Assembly (NCBI GenBank): GCA_036435485.1
Contig: CM071595.1
Location: 100,122,580-100,186,579 of the forward strand
DNA length: 64,000 bases
Reading direction: 5' to 3'
DNA from: Saposhnikovia divaricata
Lineage: Eukaryota > Streptophyta > Magnoliopsida > Apiales > Apiaceae
Part shown: one piece after another, positions 23,353 to 36,145 of the stretch
How the letters are laid out: each line of letters begins with the position of its first letter
Position numbering within the stretch: position 1 is the first letter of the stretch
Position numbers and translations under genes: made by a program
The notes under the pieces: model-generated
What the model was told of the DNA's origin: nothing
Database searches by the model: none
What the model saw: only the letters and a program-made list of their open reading frames with translations

Positions 23353-24647
23353 TGATAATGTGTATTTCATACACATTTTATCCTTTATTCTTTTGCATTT
23401 TTGTTAGTTTCGAATGTTGTTTTATCGATATTAATTATGTTTTTCATCTTTCAGGCCTCATGCTTAATTGTTGAAAAGATGGATTATTTTGGGCTTGGAA
23501 GGCGAAGAAATTCAAGAGGATAGTTAGAAGATGCATGCTCGCAATGCCGGGAGGTGTTTAATGCATTATATTGAAGATTTTATCTCGTACGGGCAGCTGT
23601 ACGGCCGTTCAACAGGCCGTTCAAAGGAGCAGAATTTTCGTACGGGCAGCTGTACGGCCGTACAGCAGGCCGTACGGAGCTGCTGAGTATTAAATGAGCA
23701 TATCATCTCTTAACCTAATATCATATCTACACATCTTATTCTTGCCTCCTTGCTTAGCCTCTTCAAGAACCAAATTAGGGTTAGTCAAGTAAAGAGAAAA
23801 ACATCAATTACTCATAATCTAGCATTGATTATGAGTAACTAACTTCATATATTTGGCTCAAGGAGGAGCTCTTGTATCAAAACCCATTTCATTTAAGTAA
23901 GATCTATTTCACTCTATCTTGAATATTTGTGTTGTATTGTTTATGATTTTGCTTGGAGATTGTAAGTTGCTTCACCTTACTCTTCTTGTAATTTTAATTG
24001 CTAATTGTTTGTGCTAATCCGTAATTGTTAGTGCATTCATTATAGTAGCACAAGATTTAGTGTACCTAAATCCACAAAATTCGAGTGCAAATACCTAGGT
24101 TGAACTTCTCATCCTTGGGTTTGTCCTAGCCTCTCTTTGTTTGATTCCTTGATTTGGTTAAACTAGTAGTGCTTCATTATTGGTTGCTATTATCAAGAGA
24201 ACTAATTTATGTGCTTCACTAAATTATTGTTTTTAGAAGAGAAATAAGTGATTGTGTGCTTCACCAATTATCTTGGTTAGGTAGAGTTGATTAAATCTTG
24301 CTTATATGTGTATGGGTGAAGAACTTGAGTTTCCATAATCCTTGGGTCAAATATCTCTTTATCTTGCTAATTAACTCATTGTGTTTGTAGTATTGGTAAA
24401 AATCGGATGATTGTAAGTTTCTTAATCATATCTCTCTAACAAAGTATTTATTGTATTCAAGGTGTTTGATAAAACTCCACAACCAACTCAAAAACCCCCA
24501 CAATTTTACCTTACACTAGTATTGAAAGCTATTCCCTTGGGTTCGATCCCTACTTGCCACATTTGCTATATTTTATAGTTAAGTGCGAACATAGTAGAGC
24601 ATAAACATTTATCTTTCAATTTGGCGCGTCGACGACGGGCGTGGCCA
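23353..24647 (+). repeat. 3' LTR of Athila element
   Basis: 1295 bp, the same length as the 5' LTR, with about 11 substitutions by eye. It is followed by the TATTT target duplication (24648-24652). Confidence 0.95.
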
Positions 24648-25639
24648 TATTTTATAAATGGAATAATGAATTGACAAAAAGGGGGATTGCAACAGACTTG
24701 CGTAAGTGGCTGTGTCAGGGCTGTGTGCGACACAGTCTAGCATTTATTATTTTTATTATGGCACGAAGATGCCAAGGGAGGATGTTAGTAGGTGGCCTTC
24801 CTCCAGGGATGATCTTCATTCCTTCTACCGGTAGTAAAAAGAGAGCAGGTACGATTAGGCGACTGATCATCGTCCTAACGTATCAGGCGACAGCAGATAT
24901 CCCCAATGTTTTTGAAAAGAAAGTGTTGACAATGGTTTTCAGATTTCTATACTGAAAACAGAGTAATGATATGAGATGATGGAATTATGGTTACAGATGA
25001 AGAAAAACTGATATTATATTATTTTAAATTTCTTTCATATAATAGTAAGTGGATGATGTATTATTAAATAAGAGCTTTATTCTTTCTTAAGGATTATAAT
25101 TGATTTCTGCTTATATATGCATATATATGTATACCTGTTCACATCTTAAATTCTAGTTTACAATATTATCTTGCTGAGCTATTATAGCTCACTCTTGCCA
25201 CTTATGTATATAGCAGCTAGGTCCCATGCCGATTCTACGCACTACACCCCGCAAGAGGGTAAGGGAAAGGCGACCTTTTGAGCGAGTGCTGGCGACCATC
25301 CCCGAGGTAGTGACAAGCGAAAGGGGCTTAGTAGACTTATGTAAATTAAGTGTGTAAGTTTGTAATAAACTTTTGGTTGTTGAAAAGCTTCCTGTAGAAG
25401 TATTATTCAACAATGTACTTAGTTAGGTTCTGGGTTTGTAATAACTGTTTAACTCTAAACTTTTTATATTATGGATGTTTTTCAATGAGCATATGACTGG
25501 TGTGTGTGTGTGTGTATTAATGTGGGGTCAATTGCATAAGTATTAAATTTAAAAAAAAAAGACTCAAGAGATATTGATATTGATCGGAAACTGGACCGTG
25601 ATGACCTGGATCCTTGACCCCGGATCTAGGGGCGTCACA
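24648..25639 (+). repeat. 3' LTR of gag-only element, second part
   Basis: Resumes the LTR exactly at the point where 8263-10691 broke off, after one TATTT duplicate, and ends GGGGCGTCACA. The conserved GAGC...GCTC stem-loop motif is at 25170-25199. Confidence 0.92.
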
Positions 25640-25644
25640 CCCAA
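25640..25644. repeat. Target-site duplication CCCAA (right copy)
   Basis: Pairs with 1320-1324. The outer gag is in the same reading frame on both sides of the insertion. Confidence 0.93.
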
Positions 25645-26200
25645 GCCTCACACAAAGATTCTCCATATTGCTGCTGAAATTGAGTTAGCTGGTTCCTTAT
25701 TGCTGCAGTTTTCGCCATGGGGAAGAATTTAGTAAGAAATTTCTGAGCAAGATCCTCCCATGTAGTAATGGAACCGGCTGGTAAAGAGTGTAACCAGCCC
25801 TTAGCCTTATCCTTCAGAGAGAATGGGAAAAGTCTCAATTTGATCGCATCATCCGGCGCACCATTAAACTTGAAAGTGTCGCAGATCTCAATGAAGTCCC
25901 TGATATGCATGTTAGGATCCTCCGTAGGAGCACCCCCAAACTGAACTGAGTTCTGCACCATCTGAATCATGCCCGACTTGATTTCGAAAGTATTTGCTGC
26001 AATAGCTGGTCTGACAATGCTAGACTAAATGTCATTAGTCTTTGGCTGAGAATAATCCTTCAAAACCTTAACTGCTGCTGCATCACCCATCTCTACAGTA
26101 GTTTCAAGTTCCTCTTCCTTATTATCTACTACAAGACCGTCTTCCACCAGTTTTTCCTTACGAGCCCGCAAACGTGTTCGCATACACGTTCAAGTACCTG
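25645..26200 (-). pseudogene. Athila-type gag, 5' part (outer element)
   Basis: N-terminal half of the outer element's Gag. It carries I-Q-M-V-Q-N-S-V-Q-F-G-G, E-I-C-D-T-F-K-F-N-G, L-F-P-F-S-L-K-D-K-A-K-G-W-L-H and S-I-T-T-W-E-D-L-A-Q-K-F, a classic Athila/retrotransposon Gag domain. Upstream in frame there is a TAG near 26026, so the copy was dead or dying independently of the insertion. The start codon is not clear. It continues at 1319 across the 24.3-kb insertion. The tRNA-Asp PBS lies about 100 bp before its beginning. Confidence 0.85.
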
Positions 26201-26300
26201 AAAACACCACGAAACAAACAAACTAAATAAGAAATCCAAGTCAGTGAATGCTAATGACCACTAATGACAAGCACATAAACCAAAAATAAAACACCAATGA

Positions 26301-26318
26301 TCCCCGGCAGCGGCGCCA
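26301..26318 (-). other. Primer-binding site, tRNA-Asp type (outer element)
   Basis: On the minus strand it reads TGGCGCCGCTGCCGGGGA, the same 18 bases as the inner Athila's PBS. It lies 6 bp from the LTR edge. Confidence 0.88.
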
Positions 26319-26324
26319 AAAACT

Positions 26325-27826
26325 TGTTTACACAATATCACGCAAGTATACGTGGTCACAAGTAATATAATTCAAGTTCGTTCCACAGAGATCTGGTTAA
26401 GTTTCTATTCAGTTAATGCACCTTTTCAACAATGTATGGTTATAAATCACTGCTAAGACAAATCACAAATTGGGGTTTTAATTATCTAATTTAAACTAAG
26501 ATGGAAATTATCAAACTAAGAATTAATTAACGACTGAGATTTAAAATTTAATTACTTATATGAGAATAAACATGGGACTCTAACTTCATTATCTACTTCA
26601 CTTAGAGTTGACGCCTTTAATCAATGCATGTGATGGTTTTGATATCTGATCAAACAACACGAAACAAGTATAAGCTACCTCTCGGTATACTAACACCAAA
26701 CTACACATACATCCACAAAATAGATAGAAGATGGGTAGACACCAATTATGTTTAGACCCTATATCTCTATAAGATTTGAAAACATAACGGTTGAAGAACA
26801 AGTTATCTATTAAGATCACATAGGGCAGCATAATATCTCTATTTACGCCACAAATCATGATGTTAAAACATCAACCTATCCTATGCTAGCATGGCAAGTT
26901 CTAAATCTCAAGATCCACTCTCGTTTCACAAGAGATTAACAATTCAATCTAGATGTTAGCTACGCATCTAAAAGCATTATGATTAACCATACGAGGATAT
27001 CAATTACACACCACACATAGATCTTTAAAGCAATCAAACTACTAAGTTACATAGATAAATCCGTTAGAATCCCATGACAACGATTAGTTCATAATCGAAC
27101 CACTCGTCATCATGGGATCTGATGAAACCATGATATAAAACAAGATATGAATGAAAGAAGTAATAATATTAATAAAACAAAGAGTTAAGAAAACAAATCT
27201 AGAATCTAGAATAACACAAAAGATGAAGTAGATCTAGATTCGTTGCTTGTCACGAGCGTTCAATTCTTCTCTCTTTTTCTCACTTGAAGATCTAAGCTAT
27301 GATACAATAAAAAAATGATACGAATTACAATGCTAAGATGTGTTTAAATAGGCTCTAGATTTCTTGTCCAGCAAGAAATTACCTTCTATTACAATTAGAA
27401 TTCGATTAAGGTACTAAAAATTGCCCAAAATACAATTAGAACTTGAAAAGGGCAAAACAGTAATTTCCTGCTCCCATCAGTCTGTTTGCCACGCTGCCTG
27501 CGCCCACCACGGGCAGCCTGCGGGTGTAAGACCTATACAATGTTGTAAAAAATCTCCCAAGCTTCGCGTGGACAGTAAGATCGCTGAAAACGGACTTCTA
27601 GAACTCCAGATATGGCCAAAACTGTGTAGATTGCGCAACCTTCCCGGAAAATCAGAATTTTAATCAATTTAACCTCCAAAAATGACAGAAGCATCCACCA
27701 TAATCGGCATTCTTGCAAACTTGCACAACCACACAAAACACATCAAAACTACAACAAACTTGAGTCCAAGACAATCAATTTTAGCCGATATGGAATGCTC
27801 CAAGTGGATATAAAATCCACTTATCA
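26325..27826 (-). repeat. 5' LTR of outer Athila-type element
   Basis: On the minus strand it begins TGATAAGTGGAT and ends ...GTAAACA, next to the PBS; about 1502 bp. The outer boundary at 27826 is inferred from the TGAT-plus-hairpin start (AAGTGGAT, TTTAT, ATCCACTT), the same layout as the inner Athila LTR. The partner LTR lies outside the window, so no duplication can be checked. Confidence 0.65.
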
Positions 27827-28964
27827 CAATGGCTACTGCACACCACCTGTTTGTGTTTTTGTTTGATCTGTTTTTTCACCAAATTTTTGCGTATTTGTTC
27901 AACAATGATCGAAACAATATCATTTCTCTTGTTGCACTTTATCTGTTCGACCAAATTACACAACGAATGTTGTTGACTGTTTCTTGATTTTATCTTGAGT
28001 GATTCTATCTTTTCTTGAAATTGTTCTCATCTTGAGATTCACTGAACTATTGGATCATTATTTATGATTTTTCCTCTGAATATTGTGATTACTTTGTGAT
28101 CATTTTTTTTCTGTTTTTGCCGTTTGAGTTCGTTTTTACGACTCTGTGAGGTCCTTCTGATTCTAAGCCCCATTGTGGGTTGATTGTTCTAAACTCCCTG
28201 GAGTTCTTTGATTGATTTGTTGATCATTATTGGTGTTTCTCTAAGCCTACTTTGTAGGTTCTGATTGTTTTTCTCAAAGCCTGTTTGTAGGTTCTAAATT
28301 GTTTTGTGATTTGCCTGGACTCCTTTGTGAGCTAGCAATCAATTTTTAAGATCTTATGGGTCATCATTCTAAAATCCTTATGGATTTCTAAAATTCTGAT
28401 TAGCATGCTGAGATTTGCTGCATTGACAGCCTTCTATATCCTATTCTGTGAGGTCAGAATTTTGTGATATTTTGAGATGGAATCTCCTGTGTTTTGTGTT
28501 GTTGTTGCTGATTGGTTGTATCTTCAAGTTAGAGGCCAATATTTCTGGATATACCCCTTTCTGGATTGTGTTTTGACTGATATTCATGTTTTTTGCTCCT
28601 AATTGAGTTTGTGCCTTTCTGCCTTGTGTCCCTTATTGAGTTTTAATCATGTCGTATTGACTGAAATGTTACCTCAGAATTCCCTCGGATCATTAGTTTT
28701 ATACACCTTTGTTGCTGTTGTCTTACTATTGAAGACACCATGAATTGCGGTTACCATTTTTCATCTGCCTTACTCACCCTCATGTACCGAGCTTGCTGTC
28801 TTGTGGCTTATCCTTGTTTATGTCTTTGTGATAGCAGTATGTTTGAGTATGTCTCAGTGTTGTCAAAGCTTTGATGCTCATAGTTTGGATGTTGCTGTCA
28901 ATACAACAATCATGCTTCCTGATGAATCCTGATGCTTCCTGATTCTTATGTCAGTATAGTTTAT
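27827..28964. other. T-rich non-coding flank
   Basis: 1.1 kb between the outer Athila LTR and the hydrolase-like fragment. T-rich with repeated phrases such as GTAGGTTCTGATTG; no ORF or element ends recognised. It may be intron or 5' region of the broken gene. Confidence 0.4.
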
Positions 28965-29039
28965 GTGAAAAGTTTCTGTTCTTGGCTCATGGGTGTAGTG
29001 GTAAAGCGGGAATTTTTGGGATAGGATTTCTAGTTGTCC
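28965..29039 (+). pseudogene. Alpha/beta-hydrolase-like fragment, left part
   Basis: In two adjoining frames this reads L-F-L-A-H-G-C-S-G-K-A and then N-F-W-D-R, which resembles the H-G-C oxyanion-hole region of a plant alpha/beta-hydrolase-like protein family. A single-base indel lies near 29010. The reading is cut by the solo LTR at 29040 and resumes at 38432. Assigned from memory of the family; no search was possible. Confidence 0.5.
29035..29039. repeat. Target-site duplication TGTCC (left copy)
   Basis: TGTCC stands directly left of the minus-strand solo LTR, and again at 38432-38436 directly right of it. Confidence 0.88.
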
Positions 29040-31368
29040 TGTAGCATCCCATAATCCAGGGTACAGATCTGGGGCCACCAACCACAAAAAACATTATACA
29101 ACCTGAAATATAAACAACATATAATAATAAAACCCCTTAACCAAGATCGCATACAGGTTATGGTATGAAACAACTGTCAAATTACTATTACAATCCAACC
29201 TCAAAATAAAAATGTTTTACAATCTTTGTGAATAAACAAAATCACTGTCTAACTATATATCCAACCTTGACAATTCCCAATCCACTATCCAACGAAATCC
29301 ATAACTCGGACGTCTCCTCTCGCTGCCGGAAGAGCAATACCAACTGACCACTAGGTCCACTACTCATCTCTATTAACTTGAGAAAATAAACAAGCAAGAG
29401 TGAGCCAACAATGCTCAGCGAGTGCAACTAGTGATACAATATCAACAACAGTTATAAGTTTTGAAAATCAGGAAGAATTATCAAATGCTTCGAAAGGTAT
29501 CAACTAAGTCAAATATCCTTATTATCACGAGGAACCAACATTGCATCACTGGAATGGGGTGTATCAACAATATGAACGGATAAAAGTTCTGATAGCAAGA
29601 TCTAATTGAAATAAGCTTCAAGGGAATCGGGTATCAAAACAACCCAATCTCAATGCATAGATTAGAATTGGATTTTTTTTTATTTATTTAAAAAAAACAA
29701 TAAGGTTAGGCTGCTGATCAGTCACGCACTAACCCCGGACAAACGCACACAACAATGTCCTTTAATGGATCCACGACACACATTGGCCTCATTAATTTCT
29801 GACCACGAATCTGGTCCGACCCCTTTACGGTCCATATTTTGAAAAAAAATCCAATTCTAAATCATACTCACTAGGTGTCGGAACAATCGACCACCTTACC
29901 ACATCAACTAACTGGAAAACTCACGTTCCAGAATAACAATTCATAATTAAGAATCACTGATGATGTATTATCATCAACTGGTATCAACTAGATCAACCCA
30001 ACAACAAGGGTAAATAAAGAATGATAATATTAGTAGATGTCGACAAGTTCGACTCGATAAATGGGGTAATGAATGAAGATCAACAATCTCACAAGGTATC
30101 GACAAGTTCGATACTAATAATTGGGTGTAAATGTATGAACAATACAACAATAAGCATCAAAAAGTTCGATGGAAGTAATTGAGGTGATACATTTCAACAT
30201 TAAAATAATTAAAAACTAATTTCACTTGAACGAGAAGTGAAAAGAAATACTTGCAATATAATTAACAATAACTGAGATTACAAGACAACGGTTATAGACA
30301 AGTGCTAAACATCTAATTAAATTTCTCCCAACATATTGAAAAGTTTGAATCAATATAAGCGAGTAAAACAGTTTAAACGTCTATTTGTAAAAACAATTAC
30401 AGGATGATCAATTGCAATTTAGTTTGAAGAAAACATTTTCAAGAAGGGGTTCACTGGAGAAATTATGTTAAGAATCATGAATCTCATTAACAGGTATTTG
30501 TGGGGATTTAAAACTTGGATTCTCTCTATTTAGAAAATCCATTAAACATTTTTAAGGAAAATGAAAGTTAGGGCATTCCACTAAGGAGCCCAATAACATT
30601 CCATGTACAAAATAATATGCGGAAGAAGTCATTGGTAAGATTCTTTAAAAAATCTGGTAATTGAACTATGGGTGGGGAAAATAAACATTTTCACGCTAAT
30701 TTAAGAAGTATATCATCTTCCAAGTACACTTGACCAAATACTTTTATACAACAAGAAACTGAAGTGCATCACTTGAACAATAAGTGAAAAGCAATAACAC
30801 TTGCCTCGATTCGCGGAGTTCCTGATTTCACATCAATACTCAACTTAGCTTCTCGTCAGTCTCTTTCTTTACATATGGGTTTCTTACTTGGCCATATTTT
30901 CATCTTTCTTTCATACTTTACCAATTCCACGCCAGCCCACCCGCTGACTGGACAATTATTCCTCTGTTCGGCTTTCCGTTTACCCGCTCTGCTCTTAGCC
31001 GAGTCTCCTACTCGAACCTTTACAAGGTCAAATACGGTTTCAGTACTAATTCAAGCAAAACCTTATCATTTGCTCTATTCTACCCATGCGCGTCCTATAA
31101 CGCTTACATATACAATACATATAGACATATTCATTCATATTCACATAATAGTCTTACTATAATCAACCAAGTCACATAAACACATCACATAACCATTTCA
31201 AAACAACACAACCACTTAATATTTAAATCATGATATATTCTCGAAATAAACCACTGATACATATACTTAACCCTTAGTAATCATAACACACTTTCAAGCA
31301 TTGAAATTAAATAAGTTAAATAGGTTTTAAATAGATTTGCAGGGGATTTTTAGAAAATTCCGGCTTGA
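29040..31368 (-). repeat. Solo LTR B, 3' half (minus strand)
   Basis: In LTR orientation this is the end, finishing GGGATGCTACA at 29040. It contains the motif TTGGCTCACTCTTGCTTG after GAGC (29395-29420). There is no PBS or polypurine tract at either side, and the TGTCC duplication flanks the whole unit, so it is a solo LTR. It is interrupted by solo LTR A. Total LTR B length without A is about 4.6 kb. Confidence 0.82.
31364..31368. repeat. Target-site duplication CTTGA (left copy)
   Basis: CTTGA precedes solo LTR A and recurs at 36146-36150 after it. Confidence 0.88.
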
Positions 31369-34300
31369 TATAACGCCCTAGAAAATTTCATATTTATAAA
31401 TGTTTATTTAATATTAAATGTAGAATTATATGATGAAAATATTTTATTTTATTATTTTTATTTTTTTTAAAAAGGGTCATTTATATGTGATATCGTGTTT
31501 ACATGCTTAATTGATGATCTATATGTGCCGTGTAAGCTCGTGTATTTTTGACGATTAAAATCTATTTAAATTATGCATTATTAATCTTTGAATTTTTTTT
31601 ATAAAATCCTCGGAGTATTCAAAAATCCCGAAATCTTTTGCAATATCATATTTGTATATTTATTTAGTCTTTAAAATTATTGGAAGAATTATTTTGGGTG
31701 TTTAAGTATTTTAAAATGATTTTAATTGTTATATTGCATTTTAAGGAACCAAACTTGTAAATTCCGTATTTAAATTGTTTTGATCCTAAAAATATTTTAA
31801 AAATATGGAGAGATAGATGATGCTATTTTCTACATTTTAAAAATGATAATGAAATTTTTCTCAAATATTACTTATTTATTTCCCATTTCACTAGGTAATA
31901 TTTTTTTAATTATTTTGAATAGAAAATTTATTAATAAATTGTAAAATACCCTCCCCTTATTATTTCCTTAGCAGATTGGCCTAAACAAAAAAAAAAAACA
32001 TCAACCTCTCGAAGTCTCTAGTGTTCTCTCTGTTCTCTCTGATCTCTCTGAATTCTCTTGTCTTCCCCCCCTTCACGAGTTTCTTGCGGGGTATGAAGCT
32101 TGACACATGATTTTTTTTACTACCAATCCATTCTCTGTTTTTCCTATTTGTTCACTCTCTTCCTTCTTCCTGTAATTCCAGCCGTGTGGGTGCGTGTATG
32201 TACGATATAAGTATATGTATATAGTGTTTCTGTGGTGTTGTTGTGTACCTCGTGAGTATGTGTTCTTGTGCGTGTATATGCCTATGCGTGTGTATTTAGT
32301 TCGAGCTGTGTGTGTGGAAGTTAAGTGTTGTGTGGGTTGCGGATTGACATGAGTTTTCGGTTGGGTTTTGGTGACCAAATTGGGGTCATCTCGTAGTGAT
32401 TGTTTATGGTTAAGTGATTCAGGGATTAAGCTGTAGAAAGTCGAGTTAAATGATTGATTTGTGTGAAATTTTGAACAGGTTTTGACTGAGTTAGTTTTGC
32501 CAGAAATTTTGATCGATTTTGTTTTTATATTTATTTGACTGTCAGATCTGATTATAGTTTTAGTCGAGTTGGTGGTGGTGATTCCAATTGAGTTCAGTGT
32601 ATGCGTTTAGTGTTAATGTTTGTGGTTAAATGTATATATTGGTCTCTGATTTGGCTGCGTTCTAGTTCATCTGTCCTCCCTTGTTTTGATCATCAAAAGT
32701 GATGTGTGTGGGTTGGAAGAATTGCGTGTGTATGTGTATAATTGGTGACCTATTTCCCTTAGTTATCCCCTTCGAATTGAGTGTATGTTGACTGCAAACG
32801 GTGTGTACAGAGTGTGTGTTGGTATGTGGTATAAAGTGTTTAATTTTGCCGAGTGTGGGTTCGATTCCCAGAGACTTCACCGAGATGTCATCTGGTTATT
32901 GTTTTCTTTTCCTGGTTATAAATTAAATTAAGTGCTGGCTGGCCTGTATGCTATTGAGTTAAGGTGTAATTGATATGTGTTAGTCGAGTAAGTGATTTTA
33001 TTTAATTAAGGTAATTTCTTTTAAAGCGAATATTATAGATAACGAATTTTTTTTTAAAAAAAAAAAGATATCTAAATTCAATTATGTGCTTAACTTCTAA
33101 TTTACGTGCTAAGCGTTAAGTGCTAGTTTGTGTGTTAGGTGTATGTGGTAATTGTTATAAGTTCATAAGTGGTTATATTAGAATAATTTATGACAAAAGT
33201 AAGTGGAATTGAATTCAAATTGAAGCAGGGGATTTCTTGATCTTTCTTGTGAGTTGATTGTATTTCCGGCAAGTTAAATCCTATTTTAAAGAAGGTGTTG
33301 TCCAAGTTTTGTTAGAATTATTTTATATTTTGTATGGTAAATTGACAAGAGCTATTTATAAATTGATATGATGTACGTGTTAAAGAGATATAAGTATAAG
33401 TTGATACTACTTGGTACGTGCTTATGTGATTTATATGATTGTAATATCCTATTCTGCGAGTATGATCAATGTGTGCTATATGCTAAAGTTGTAAAGCGTT
33501 ATAGGACGCGTTTGGGTAGAACGAGTTAGACGGTTAACGTTATAAGCATACTAAAATAGTAATTTGCCTTTCTATAGGTACGAGTATGAGGTCGACTGAG
33601 AGCCAACGCACGTGTAGAAAGAATCTAGAGGAAGGAGACAATCATCGGAAATAGATGAGTATAATAGCAGAGTGACAGACAAAGTGTAGAGGAAAGATGA
33701 ATGTATAGCCGAGCCGAGGCCAATGTATAAAGAAGTAGAAAGTAATGTAAAGTGAATGACGAATCACTGTGATGGAATTGGAAACTTCAAGTATTAAGGC
33801 AAGTGTTTTTCCCCACTTCTTGTTCAAGTGGAATTATTGTTTAATTATGTTATTCTGATATCATCTCAATTTCTTGCCGATACCTGTTAAAGTCATTGTT
33901 TCTCTATTGTATCACCCCAAATTGTTGTGTCGACTTTGTTGACCCTTATAGTTATTGTTGTTTCTTCAGTTATAGTCTAAATCCTTATGTCAATCTCGTC
34001 GATAATTGTCCTATCGTATTTCTTCAATTATATTCCTTATTTCATTTCAAATAGCTTCCTTCTTTAATTAATACACAAAGGTCTATACTCAAAGTATTTT
34101 ATATCTATTTAATTCTCTTTAATTAATATTCAATCCTAAATACTTCAAATTATTTTACAAATATTCTTTTCCTTTATTAATATTTTAATACTTGATATTT
34201 TAAAGGATTTCTCAATAATATACCATTTTATATGTCTTCAAAGGAATTTAAAAGATATTTTTTTTAATCAGAGGAAATTCAATATTTGAACATTCGACCC

Positions 34301-36145
34301 GACTCTTTAAGAAAAATCCCTAGAGATAAATTATGATTTTTCCTCAATAAATATTCTTCGAGCATGGTTTATTTCAAAATATTGTATAAATAATTATTCT
34401 GAAATTATTATCGTTATGAACTACCTTAAACTAATTCGAGGTTTATATTGTAGTTGAAGCATGTGTTGCTCAATGATGATTAAAGCCGAGAATGATTTGA
34501 GATCTTCTTATTATTCAACTCATTAGTGTCAGGCCGGTTTGGCAGCTAAAGCCTATCAGTGCTTAGCCGACGAGAGTGAGATTTTGGATAATTAAGAATT
34601 TCTTGAATATTTGTTTTTATCTATTTAAATCTTTTATGTGGTTTCAAACTCTATAATGAGACTCTACCATTTTGGTAATATTGGACAAAATAAATTTTTA
34701 AAACCAAATGCGGTAACTCAAATCTTCCTATGAACTTCAGATTTCTTCATTCCTTGATTATTTTATAAATGGTTGTTCAACTTTGAGCATCTTATCAATT
34801 GCTTTATTCTTTAATTAATTATGTTCCCTTGTTGATATATGATTCTGTTATGTTGAACCATACCATGTTTAGTAAATCTTATTGCCTTGTTGTTTATAAC
34901 TCTTTATATCAAATGCTTCTCAGACCCTTCATCTTTCATTTGATGCTTATTAAAATGGCGTAATTATTTAAAGATGTTTTTAAATTTCCTTATACTGGGC
35001 TGATCTGTTATCAGTGAGTATAAAGGACTTAAAAATGAAATGTTTAAATTATTAATAAACAGTTATAAATTGGAAAAGCGTAAGAGGCTAGGGTGGTCCT
35101 AGTCCAGCACTTTTATTTAGCGTAAGAGGCTAGGGTGGTCCTAGTCCAGCATTAAAGGCCAATGTGTTGCCTAATTGGGAACCCAATTTCAAAGGAATGG
35201 GGACTTTACGTGGCTGATCACCCGTATTGTCCGTAATCAGGATAATAATACAAACAACTTAAATGTCTTAAAAAGGTTTTATGAAAAGTATGTTTGAATG
35301 ATGAAATGGTTTAAAAGAAAAGAATGTTTTGATAAGATATATATGTTTCAAGATAAATGCTCATTAGTTTCGAAATAGTGGATATCAGAGTTAGTCGTTT
35401 CCTATCTTGATTAAAATTTGGAAACTCAATAAAACAATGAGATTAAGGATGGATAGAAGTTTCCCAGTTATTCCCTTCGCGAGTAACATCGTACGTTGAA
35501 AGTGGAGTAAGAATAATTGGGGGATTTCTTGATATTCTTTTTCTCAAAGTTTTATCTGAGACAGTGATGGTTTGTAGTAAACGGAAAAGTTTTACCTTAT
35601 GATTTAAATTAAATGATCTCTTGAGATAGGGCATTCATTGATATTGTTCATCAATGAATTATTGAGATATTGTTGTTTCACTATATTATTAACTTGCTGA
35701 GCATTGTTGGCTCACTCTTGCTTTATTTTCCCTAACCTTTCAGTTAGGATTAAGGGTGGACGTCTACATCTTACAAATCATATGAGAGCAATGAGGCAGC
35801 CTATACAGGATAGATCTCGAAGTCAGAGCGGGTAAGCACGGATTGGAACTAAGCTTTAGATTGGACGGTATATTGATTGTATTCAGGGTAGTGAAAGAAA
35901 TGGTAATAATTTGTATAGTTTAGTTTCTTGTTTCATACCATAACCTGGAATCGATCCTCGGTGAGGAGTCGTTAGTGTATTAAGTTTTAATTGTATTTGT
36001 TAAATTGGAATTTGGTTGGGTGGAATACAGGTGGATAGTCCGATTTACGAATACTTCATGCCGAATTTTTTTAAAATTCCCCTATATCAAAGTCTATTTT
36101 ATTATTAAAAGTATATTTTTAGTATTGGGAAGTTGGGGCGTTACA
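31369..36145 (+). repeat. Solo LTR A (plus strand), about 4.8 kb
   Basis: Begins TATAACGCCC and ends GGGGCGTTACA, 4777 bp, flanked by CTTGA. No PBS follows and no polypurine tract precedes. Its start and several blocks (GCGTTATAGGACGCG near 33498, GAGC-N7-GCTCACTCTTGC near 35700) are related to LTR B, so A is a diverged relative inserted in the opposite orientation. The Tekay-type LTR guess rests on the TAACGCC...GGCGTTA ends. It contains a 32-bp direct repeat (35078-35109 and 35120-35151). No coding sequence seen. Confidence 0.82.
35078..35151 (+). repeat. 32-bp direct repeat, two copies
   Basis: The block starting GCGTAAGAGGCTAGGGTGG occurs at 35078-35109 and 35120-35151 with a 10-bp spacer. 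Confidence 0.93.

Larger units (their letters stand above)
10692..24647 (+). mobile_element. Athila-type Ty3/Gypsy element (level 2), almost complete
   Basis: 13,956-bp element with two 1295-bp LTRs beginning TGATAATGTG and ending GGGCGTGGCCA, flanked by TATTT on both sides. Order: LTR, tRNA-Asp PBS, gag, protease, RT, RNase H, integrase, a long non-coding stretch, an ORF in the env-like position, polypurine tract, LTR. By eye about 11 substitutions separate the LTRs (about 0.9%), making it the younger insertion, as its nested position requires. It is inactive as read: an in-frame TGA in gag and a 233-bp foreign insert in RNase H. Confidence 0.95.
1325..25639 (+). mobile_element. Gag-only Tekay-like Ty3/Gypsy element (level 1)
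   Basis: Complete LTR retrotransposon with TG...CA LTRs, perfect CCCAA target duplication, an initiator-Met PBS, a gag ORF and a polypurine tract. Between gag and the 3' LTR only a scrap of RNase H survives; protease, RT and integrase are gone, so it is non-autonomous (TR-GAG-like). Its own length without the nested Athila is about 10.4 kb, about two thirds of it LTR. Its 3' LTR is split by the Athila at 10692-24647. By eye I count about 49 substitutions in the first 2.4 kb shared by the two LTRs, roughly 2%. Chromovirus/Tekay placement rests on Gag resemblance and is moderately sure. Confidence 0.88.

Noticed and set aside
30875..31162. 95-codon ORF with a hydrophobic start
   Set aside because: Lies in solo LTR B opposite to its orientation; likely chance.
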